A stretch of DNA of 7,115 bases from NCBI GenBank assembly GCA_015520245.1, contig WAQM01000036.1:1-7115 (forward strand), written 5' to 3'. Below the pieces are notes generated by a model. That model searched no databases and was not told the origin of the DNA. It saw only the letters and a list, made by a program, of their open reading frames with translations. Made by a program: the position numbers and the translations under genes. Below, one piece after another: positions 1 through 5,239 of this stretch. The DNA comes from Pyrodictiaceae archaeon (GTDB taxonomy: Archaea; Thermoproteota; Thermoprotei_A; Sulfolobales; Pyrodictiaceae). How positions within the stretch are numbered: position 1 is the first letter of the stretch; every line of letters begins with the position of its first letter.

Positions 1-54
1 CATCCCCGCCCTGCCGCGCGCGCCTCGCGGGGGAAAACGGTTGCGCGCGCTGCG

Positions 55-1803
55 CTAGCTACTCATGCCGCGCTTGCGCAGCTCCTCCTCGCGTAGGACC
101 CTCCTGAGGATCTTGCCCGCGGCGCTCTTGGGGAGCTCGTCGCGGAACTCCACCTCCTTGGGCACCTTGTAGGGCGCGAGGTGCTTGCGGGCGAACTCTA
201 TGATGTCCCTCTCCGTGACCTTGCCCCTGCACTCGGGCTTGAGGACGACGAACGCCTTTATCCTCTCACCTACCTCGGGGTCGGGGACGCCGATCACGGC
301 GGCCTCGACGACGCACTCGTGGCGGTAGAGGACCTCCTCAACCTCCCTCGGGTAGACGCTGTAGCCCTTGTACTTTATGAGGTCCTTCTTCCGGTCGACG
401 ATGTAGAAGTAGCCCTCCTCGTCCATGTAGGCTATGTCGCCCGTCCTGAACCACCTCATGCCGCAGCACTCGAAGAACGCCTTCTCGTTCTCCTCCGGCA
501 TCTTGTAGTAGCCCTTCATGACCTGGGGCCCGCTTATCACGAGCTCGCCCGTGGCCCCGGGGGGCAGTAGTATGGGCTTCTCGGGGTCGGCTATGGCGGC
601 GTAGGTGCTCGGAACGGGCAGGCCTATGCTGCCCACCTTGTAGCGCCCGTAGATCGGGTTAACGTGGGTGACGGGGCTGGTCTCCGTGAGCCCGTAGCCC
701 TCCCTCAGCTTGGCCCCCGTGAGCTTCTCGAACTTCTCAGCGACTGCCACGGGGAGGGGCGCGGCGCCGCTTATGCAGACCTCGAGGCTGCGCAGGTCGT
801 ACTTGTGTATGTCGGGCCTGTTGACTATCATGGCGTAGATCGTCGGCACCCCGTGGAATATGTTGGCCCTGAACCTCTCGATGTCCTTAAGTATCCTGTC
901 CAGGTCGAACCTCGGGTAGACGAGTATCGTCGCGGCGCGGTAGATGCCCGTGTGGAGGACGACCGTCTGCCCGTAGATGTGGAACCACGGGAGCACGCCG
1001 ACCATCACGTCCTCGCCCTTCCTGCCGCGCTTCCACCACGCGTCGATCTGGAGGACGTTGGCGACTATGTTGTAGTGGGTGAGCATGGCTCCCTTCGGGG
1101 TCCCGGTGGTGCCGCCGGTGTACATCAGCGCGACCACGTCCTCGCGGGGGTTGATGGTTACGGCCGGGGGCCTGGGCTCGAACCTTCTGAGCAGCTCGGT
1201 GAACTTGACGACGCGCCTACCGTCGTAGCGTATCTTGGGCTTCCTCTCCTTGAGGCGGTAGAGGAGGGCCTTAATGCCCGGCAGGTAGTCGTCGATGCCA
1301 GTGTAGATGACGGCCTCGACCTTGACGCCCTCCGCCCGCAGCGCCTCCTCGACCTTGTCCTTGAACATGTCGAGCGCGACCAGCACGCGGGCCTCGCTGT
1401 TGCTCAGCTGGTACGCGAGCTCTCGGGGCGTGTACAGCGGGTTGACCGGGGTCACGGTGGCCCCGGTCTTGATGGCGCCGTAGTATGCTATCGCGAACTG
1501 CGGCGTGTTGGGGAGGTATATGGCGACGCGGTCGCCCTTACCGACGCCCCACAGCTCGGAGAGGGCCTTGGCGAACCGGTTGGCGGAGTCCAGCAGCTCC
1601 CTGTAGGACACCTTCCTGCCGAAGAAGTAGAGCGCGGTCCTCCGGGGGAACGCCGAGGCAGAGTCGTCGAGGAACTTGAAGAGCGGTACCTCGGGGACGT
1701 CAACGTCCGCGGGCACGCCCTCGTCGTAGTGCTTGACCCACGGCCTCGGCTTGATGTACCTCTCGAATACCTCCTCGGAGGTCATCGTGGCCGCGGAGGC
1801 CAT
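55..1803 (-). CDS. Long-chain fatty-acid--CoA ligase (acyl-CoA synthetase, AMP-forming)
   Basis: This enzyme activates a carboxylic acid, probably a medium- or long-chain fatty acid, with ATP and CoA to give acyl-CoA, AMP and PPi in the cytoplasm. The 582-residue length is normal for the FadD-like ANL family. Visible motifs are the P-loop YTGGTTGTPKG (228-238), GYGLTETSP (369-377), WFRTGD with Asp456, the hinge region DRKKDLIKYKG (470-480) and the C-terminal PKSAAGKILRR (558-568), whose Lys564 should be the adenylation lysine. The insert LPGIKALLYRLKER (174-187) resembles the segment before the P-loop in long-chain ligases. There is no signal peptide or membrane helix. The ATG at 1803 is preceded by AGGGTGG (1816-1810) with a 6-nt spacer; an ATG at codon 7 is the alternative. 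It lies 127 bp downstream of the SCP2 gene on the same strand and has its own TATA-like box. The family call is firm; chain-length specificity is inferred. Confidence 0.93.
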   Translation of the reverse strand: MASAATMTSEEVFERYIKPRPWVKHYDEGVPADVDVPEVPLFKFLDDSASAFPRRTALYFFGRKVSYRELLDSANRFAKALSELWGVGKGDRVAIYLPNTPQFAIAYYGAIKTGATVTPVNPLYTPRELAYQLSNSEARVLVALDMFKDKVEEALRAEGVKVEAVIYTGIDDYLPGIKALLYRLKERKPKIRYDGRRVVKFTELLRRFEPRPPAVTINPREDVVALMYTGGTTGTPKGAMLTHYNIVANVLQIDAWWKRGRKGEDVMVGVLPWFHIYGQTVVLHTGIYRAATILVYPRFDLDRILKDIERFRANIFHGVPTIYAMIVNRPDIHKYDLRSLEVCISGAAPLPVAVAEKFEKLTGAKLREGYGLTETSPVTHVNPIYGRYKVGSIGLPVPSTYAAIADPEKPILLPPGATGELVISGPQVMKGYYKMPEENEKAFFECCGMRWFRTGDIAYMDEEGYFYIVDRKKDLIKYKGYSVYPREVEEVLYRHECVVEAAVIGVPDPEVGERIKAFVVLKPECRGKVTERDIIEFARKHLAPYKVPKEVEFRDELPKSAAGKILRRVLREEELRKRGMSS

Positions 1804-1809
1804 GGTGTA

Positions 1810-1816
1810 CCACCCT
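1810..1816 (-). promoter_or_regulatory. Ribosome-binding site of the acyl-CoA synthetase
   Basis: The minus strand reads AGGGTGG, 6 nt before the ATG at 1803. This supports the first ATG over the one at codon 7. Confidence 0.55.
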
Positions 1817-1873
1817 GCCCGCGCGCACCCACCCTTAGAACACGCTCGGGCCGTAGGGTACGCGGACCCGGCC

Positions 1874-1879
1874 TTTTAA
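1874..1879 (-). promoter_or_regulatory. Candidate TATA box for the acyl-CoA synthetase
   Basis: TTAAAA on the minus strand is the only A/T-only hexamer in the GC-rich 1804-1930 gap. With the usual archaeal spacing of about 26 nt it predicts a transcript start near 1850 and a 5' leader of roughly 47 nt containing the ribosome-binding site. No clear purine-rich BRE is seen. The box is near-palindromic, so it could also fire in the plus direction, antisense to the SCP2 gene. Confidence 0.4.
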
Positions 1880-1930
1880 CGCTGGGCTTAGCGCGCGGGG
1901 CGCGCGTTCGACGCGGGGCGTACCCCCTCC

Positions 1931-2287
1931 TCACCCCCGCGCGGCCTCGACGATCCTCCGCAGCTTCACGGTCTCTATCACGTTCCCCGTGATGCGCAGC
2001 TTGCCCCTCATGAACGCCGCCATGGCGTCCAGCTCGCCCCTCAGTATCTTCTCGAGGGTCTCGCGGTCCGTCTGGAGCGTGGCGACGGGTGACGGGTGGC
2101 GGCCTTCGACGATCTTGAGCTCTCCCCCCGAGATCTCCACGTAGAACTCCGTGCCGTCGTCCAGGACGAACTGGAACACCCTGCTCCACGACCTTATCTC
2201 ATCGCCTATCCTCTCCTTCGCCTTCTCGAAGGCCTGCTGGAAAGCCCGCTTGAGCTCCTCCACGCCGGCCAAGGCTCCCGGCCCCAC
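1931..2287 (-). CDS. Stand-alone SCP2 sterol-carrier domain protein
   Basis: This is a small cytoplasmic lipid-binding protein of 118 residues consisting of one SCP2 domain. Such domains bind acyl chains, acyl-CoAs or other lipids in a hydrophobic tunnel. Family features are an N-terminal helix (about 9-35), the strands FQFVLDDGTEFYVEI and GGELKIVEG, the segment DRETLEKILRGELDAMAAF, and the closing FMRGKLRITGN with a C-terminal helix. The GTG at 2287 has no ribosome-binding site, but a TAAATA box is centred 26-27 nt upstream, so a leaderless message starting at this GTG fits. Internal TTG (2272) and GTG (2263) codons are alternatives. It lies upstream of the acyl-CoA synthetase on the same strand and diverges from an SCP2-type thiolase, which suggests acyl-CoA delivery. 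The ligand is unknown. No metal or catalytic motif is seen. Confidence 0.85.
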   Translation of the reverse strand: MGPGALAGVEELKRAFQQAFEKAKERIGDEIRSWSRVFQFVLDDGTEFYVEISGGELKIVEGRHPSPVATLQTDRETLEKILRGELDAMAAFMRGKLRITGNVIETVKLRRIVEAARG

Positions 2288-2310
2288 GGCCGCGGGGCTA
2301 GGGCGGCTGG

Positions 2311-2316
2311 TATTTA
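2311..2316 (-). promoter_or_regulatory. Candidate TATA box of the SCP2 gene (leaderless)
   Basis: The minus strand reads CCTAAATACC, and TAAATA is centred 26-27 nt upstream of the GTG at 2287. That is the standard archaeal TATA-to-start distance, so transcription and translation would begin at nearly the same base. The bases just upstream (CTCC) are a poor BRE. Confidence 0.45.
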
Positions 2317-2334
2317 GGAGGGTGCTGCGGGTCC

Positions 2335-2366
2335 GGGCTCGCGACTTACCACCGAAGTCGGAGCCC
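2335..2366. promoter_or_regulatory. Imperfect palindrome in the divergent promoter region (possible operator)
   Basis: The left arm GGGCTCGCGACTT (2335-2347) pairs with the right arm AAGTCGGAGCCC (2355-2366) over 12 base pairs. The only defect is one unpaired G at 2341, and the loop is ACCACCG (7 nt). It lies between the TATA-like box of the SCP2 gene (2311-2316) and that of the thiolase (2419-2424), outside both coding regions. This is a typical place for a dimeric repressor or activator site. A structured RNA is less likely because neither predicted transcript includes it. Confidence 0.4.
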
Positions 2367-2418
2367 CTCGGCCTTCGACAGGTGGTTGCGAGGCGGGCAT
2401 GCCAGCCTCACGACATTC

Positions 2419-2424
2419 TTTTAA
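2419..2424 (+). promoter_or_regulatory. Candidate TATA box of the thiolase-DUF35 operon
   Basis: TTTTAA within CTTTTAAC is the most A/T-rich spot before the thiolase. It predicts a transcript start near 2447, downstream of the farthest upstream TTG (2431). This argues that the thiolase begins at the TTG at 2479 or the GTG at 2470. Confidence 0.45.
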
Positions 2425-2468
2425 CATCGCTTGGCCGCGGCCACCCGCAGGACCCCTACAGCGGGAGC

Positions 2469-2473
2469 GGTGG
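2469..2473 (+). promoter_or_regulatory. Ribosome-binding site of the thiolase
   Basis: GGTGG lies 5 nt before the TTG at 2479. The in-frame GTG at 2470 lies within this element and has only GGGAG at very short spacing, so the site favours the TTG start. Confidence 0.45.
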
Positions 2474-2478
2474 CCCCC

Positions 2479-3660
2479 TTGCCGCGCCGGGTGGCTATAG
2501 TCGGCGTCGGTCACTCCAGATTCGGCATCCGCCACGACGTGAGCCTGGCCGAGCTGGCCTGGGAGAGCATAAAGCAGGCGCTCGACGACGCCGGCGTCGA
2601 CCAGAAGGACATCGAGTACGTGGTCTACGCCAACGTCGGCGTGTGGAGCAGCGAGCCGCTGCCCGCCGTGGTGATCAACGAGTACGCTGGGCTCACCCCG
2701 CGCGGTACGGTGCGGGTGGAGGCCGCGTGCGCTAGCGGCAGTGCGGCGATAAAGCTGGGCCACGACATAGTGGCCAGCGGCCAGGCCGACGTGGTGCTCG
2801 TGGTCGGCGTTGAGAAGATGAACGAGTCGCCCACCCCCATCGTGGTCGAGCTGATAGGCCGGGCGGGCAACTACTTCTGGGAGTTCCAGAGCTTCGGCTT
2901 GACGTTCCCAGGCTACTACGCCCTCTACGCCACGGCCTACATGGCTAGGTACGGGGCCACGGAGGAGGACCTCTGCAAGGTGGCGGTCAAGAACCACTAC
3001 TACGCGTCGATGAACCCCAAGGCCCACTTCCAGAGGAGGATAACGGTCGAGGACTGCATGAGGTCCAGGTACATAGCATGGCCCCTCAAGCTGTACGACT
3101 GCTCGCCGATAAGTGACGGCTCGGCGGCTGTCATACTGGCCAGCGAGGAGGTGGCCAGGAAGCTGACCGACACCCCCGTTTGGATAAAAGCGATCGGCTA
3201 CGGCAGCGACACCTCGAACCTGAGCAAGAGGGAGGACTTCCTCTCGCTCCGGGCGGCCGTTGAGGCCGCGAGGATGGCGTACAGGAGGGCCGGCATCGAC
3301 CCCGACAACCCGGTCAAGTACATCGATGTGGCTGAGGTCCACGACTGCTTCACCATAGCCGAGGTGCTGGCCTACGAGGACCTGGGGTTCGCCAGGAGGG
3401 GCGAGGGGGTCAAGCTCGTGCGCGAGGAGCAGACCTACGTCGGAGGCCTCATACCCGTCAACCTGAGCGGCGGGCTTAAGGCCAAGGGGCACCCCATAGC
3501 CGCGACAGGGGTCAGCATGGCGGTTGAGCTCGTGCGCCAGCTGAGGCAGGAGGTTGAGCGGGGCCGCCAGGCGCCGATAAGGAAGGGGATGGCGCTAGCC
3601 CACAACGTTGGCGGCACGGGCCACTACGCGTACGTGACCATATACTCGCTCGAGCCCTAG
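2479..3660 (+). CDS. SCP2-type thiolase (acetyl-CoA acetyltransferase family)
   Basis: This thiolase-fold enzyme either cleaves 3-ketoacyl-CoA with CoA or condenses two acyl-CoAs, for example to acetoacetyl-CoA. From the TTG at 2479 it has 393 residues and starts MPRRVAIVGVGHSRFG, a usual N-terminus for the family; GTG 2470 and TTG 2431 are longer options. The nucleophile is Cys84 in EAACASGSAA. The HDCF loop (288-291) replaces the NEAF motif of classical thiolases, and GGLKAKGHP holds His338. The usual C-terminal CxG cysteine is replaced by HNVGGTG (375-381). In SCP2-thiolases the HDCF cysteine (here Cys290) takes over as acid/base. Retention of Cys84 argues against a steroid side-chain aldolase of the Ltp2 type. 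The DUF35 partner follows after 20 bp, as in archaeal acetoacetyl-CoA thiolase complexes. No HMG-CoA synthase is in the window, so mevalonate synthesis versus fatty-acid breakdown stays open. Confidence 0.92.
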   Translation: MPRRVAIVGVGHSRFGIRHDVSLAELAWESIKQALDDAGVDQKDIEYVVYANVGVWSSEPLPAVVINEYAGLTPRGTVRVEAACASGSAAIKLGHDIVASGQADVVLVVGVEKMNESPTPIVVELIGRAGNYFWEFQSFGLTFPGYYALYATAYMARYGATEEDLCKVAVKNHYYASMNPKAHFQRRITVEDCMRSRYIAWPLKLYDCSPISDGSAAVILASEEVARKLTDTPVWIKAIGYGSDTSNLSKREDFLSLRAAVEAARMAYRRAGIDPDNPVKYIDVAEVHDCFTIAEVLAYEDLGFARRGEGVKLVREEQTYVGGLIPVNLSGGLKAKGHPIAATGVSMAVELVRQLRQEVERGRQAPIRKGMALAHNVGGTGHYAYVTIYSLEP

Positions 3661-3668
3661 GGCGCGGC

Positions 3669-3675
3669 GGGGTGG
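3669..3675 (+). promoter_or_regulatory. Ribosome-binding site of the DUF35 gene
   Basis: GGGGTGG lies 5 nt before the GTG at 3681. In-frame GTG codons at 3672 and 3675 sit inside this purine-rich element and are less likely starts. Confidence 0.45.
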
Positions 3676-3680
3676 TGGTC

Positions 3681-4241
3681 GTGGCCCAGGACCAGAGGAA
3701 GGCGATGGAGGAGATGATCAAGCAGGTCGAGCAGTTCGTTGAGGAGGCGAAGAGGAGCGTCGGCCTCCCGATAGTCCCCGACCAGCGCACAGGCTCGGCC
3801 CTATGGTACGACCAGCGCGAGCTCAGGGTGCGGTACGCGATCAGCGTTGAGAGGCTGAGGAAGTTCTTCGAGGGCCTCATGGAGGGCAAGCTCCTGGCGA
3901 CCAGGTGCAGGGGCTGCGGCACGCTCTACTTCCCGCCGCAGGTGGACTGCCCTCGTTGCCGCAGGAGCGACGTCGAGTGGGTCGAGCTGAGCAGGGAGGG
4001 CACCCTCCTCACGTACACGGTCATATACGTTAAGCCGATGAGCTTCGCGCACTATCCTGACTACGCGGTCGGCATAGCCAGGCTCCCGGAGGGCGTCAAC
4101 GTAACCGCGTGGATCAGGGAGACCGACCCCCGCAAGCTTAGGGTCGGCATGAGGGTCCGCATTGAGATTGTGAGGAGGCAGCCCGAGAACTACCTCACCT
4201 ACGAGCTGGTGCCGGTCGAGGAGGGCGAGGGGAGGGGCTAG
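3681..4241 (+). CDS. DUF35 zinc-ribbon/OB-fold acyl-CoA-binding protein, thiolase partner
   Basis: This is a non-catalytic partner of thiolases. In the archaeal thiolase/HMG-CoA synthase complex a DUF35 protein holds the CoA arm and channels the intermediate. From the GTG at 3681 it has 186 residues. Order of parts: an N-terminal helical stretch rich in Glu/Lys/Gln (about 1-28), a linker, the family helix LRKFFEGLMEGKL (59-71), a rubredoxin-like zinc ribbon with Cys76, Cys79, Cys90 and Cys93 (CRGCG and CPRC), then an OB-fold (about 106-180). It is roughly 40-50 residues longer at the N-terminus than minimal DUF35 proteins. It follows the thiolase by 20 bp on the same strand and is surely co-transcribed. 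Its stop codon shares a CTAG with the stop of the convergent dipeptidase gene. The family call is firm; the exact partner complex is inferred from gene order. Confidence 0.92.
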   Translation: MAQDQRKAMEEMIKQVEQFVEEAKRSVGLPIVPDQRTGSALWYDQRELRVRYAISVERLRKFFEGLMEGKLLATRCRGCGTLYFPPQVDCPRCRRSDVEWVELSREGTLLTYTVIYVKPMSFAHYPDYAVGIARLPEGVNVTAWIRETDPRKLRVGMRVRIEIVRRQPENYLTYELVPVEEGEGRG

Positions 4242-5236
4242 CCGATAGCCCTCTCCAGGACGCGGAGCGCGTTGCCGTAGGCTATATCCTCAATCTCTTT
4301 GCGCGTGAACCCCCTCTCCTCAAGCTCCTCCCACAGCCTAACGATCTTGCTCACATCCTCCAGCCCCTCGGGGGGTTCCATGCCCGGCATTCCGTGGAAG
4401 TCGGTCCCGAGCGCGATGACGTGGACCCCGAACCGGTCCCTTAGGTAGACGATGTGCTCAGCTACGTCAGCGACGCTAGGCCGGCCGCGTTCCCGGAGGA
4501 GCGTCGGGATCAGCGTGACCCCAACGACGCCTCCGGTCCTGGCCACAGCCTCTATCACCTCGTCGTCGACGTTCCTCGGCCGGTCCACCAGCGCGCGAAC
4601 CGCGGCGTGACTGATGATCACCGGCCTGCGCGCCTCGCGAGCGGCCTCGAGCGCGGCCCTCCTACCGGCGTGGGCCAAGTCCACGATCATGCCGAGCCTC
4701 TGGGCGCGCCTCACGAGCTCCGCTCCCTCCTCCGTCAGCCCGTAGTCCGGGCCGTGGCAGCACGACGATGCGAACCTGTTGCCGTAGTTCCAGGTTAGGC
4801 CGACGCTGCGGACGCCGAGCCGGTACATCATGTCCAGGTCGGCGGGGTCCGCGACCGCGTCCAGGCCCTCCACGTGGAGCAGGAAGCCCAGCCTCCACCC
4901 GCCGCGCAGCAGATCCGCCGCCTGCGCGTAGCTCTCTACGATAGTGATGCCGTACATCGCGGCGAGCTTGTGGTAAACCCGGACCTGCTCCCAGAGCTTC
5001 TCGATGCTGGGGGCGTAGGCCGTCTCCGCGCCGCGGGCTGAGGGGAGCCCGGCGCCGCCGAAGACGGACGCGAAGACGATGCGTACATTCGCGCGCTTGT
5101 ACTTCGGCAGGTCGGCCTGCCTGCCCTCGACGTCATCGTCGAAGCGGCCCAGAGCCTGGCCCCCGCCGTGCCAGGCGAAGTAGAGAGCCAGATCCTCGTG
5201 GAGGTCGATGAGTGGAGGCGGGCCCTCAGGACCCAA
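4238..5236 (-). CDS. Membrane dipeptidase-like metallopeptidase, family M19
   Basis: This zinc dipeptidase of the renal-dipeptidase family hydrolyses dipeptides. Family members are known for accepting a D-residue at the C-terminal position. The 332-residue protein has the expected ligands: His13 and Asp15 (DLHEDL), bridging Glu123 (LLHVEGLD), His189 (DLAHAG), His210 (IISHAAVR), and Asp279 (GTDFHG) as the likely acid/base residue. Arg221 in RPRN is the usual substrate-binding arginine. The block LTWNYGNRF to GLTEEG is typical. No signal peptide, anchor or membrane helix is present, so it should be cytoplasmic. The TTG start is supported by AGGGGGTG (5248-5241) with a short spacer and by the lack of any nearby alternative. 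It begins 3 nt after the stop of the CubicO peptidase gene, so the two form an operon and are probably translationally coupled. The dipeptide specificity is not readable from sequence. Confidence 0.92.
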   Translation of the reverse strand: MGPEGPPPLIDLHEDLALYFAWHGGGQALGRFDDDVEGRQADLPKYKRANVRIVFASVFGGAGLPSARGAETAYAPSIEKLWEQVRVYHKLAAMYGITIVESYAQAADLLRGGWRLGFLLHVEGLDAVADPADLDMMYRLGVRSVGLTWNYGNRFASSCCHGPDYGLTEEGAELVRRAQRLGMIVDLAHAGRRAALEAAREARRPVIISHAAVRALVDRPRNVDDEVIEAVARTGGVVGVTLIPTLLRERGRPSVADVAEHIVYLRDRFGVHVIALGTDFHGMPGMEPPEGLEDVSKIVRLWEELEERGFTRKEIEDIAYGNALRVLERAIG

Positions 5237-5239
5237 CGT

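Noticed and set aside
1..3. ATG on the minus strand at the very edge, preceded by GGCGGGG.
   Set aside because: No coding sequence is visible beyond it, and the purine run touches the codon with no spacer.
19..30. Twelve-base direct match GCGCGCCTCGCG with a site near 4627.
   Set aside because: Low-complexity GC sequence; a match of this length is unremarkable and has no flanking similarity.
34..37. TTTT on the minus strand about 18 nt after the acyl-CoA synthetase stop, as a possible terminator.
   Set aside because: Four T's without a longer run or preceding hairpin are too weak to call an archaeal terminator.
2..58. Plus-strand open frame from the window edge ending in TAG at 56-58, whose CTAG overlaps the acyl-CoA synthetase stop, as at 4238-4241.
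   Set aside because: Only 18 codons are visible, coding IPALPRAPRGGKRLRALR with Arg codons all CGN, unlike the AGG-rich neighbours. It could be the tail of a convergent gene, but nothing distinguishes it from chance.
1891..1906. GCGCGC-GGG-GCGCGC hairpin between the SCP2 gene and the acyl-CoA synthetase.
   Set aside because: Simple CG alternation in a GC-rich gap with no following T-run; not convincing as terminator or operator.
664..1992. Long plus-strand open frame antisense to the acyl-CoA synthetase.
   Set aside because: It mirrors a clear ANL enzyme. Long antisense frames are expected at this GC content, and the translation shows no known motif.
2399..2478. Short ATG-started frame in the divergent promoter region.
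   Set aside because: It is a few dozen bases long, overlaps the thiolase promoter and start, and has no ribosome-binding site or recognisable product.
2314..3492. Long minus-strand open frame antisense to the thiolase.
   Set aside because: It is a shadow of a gene with complete thiolase motifs, and the translation is low-complexity with no recognisable domain.
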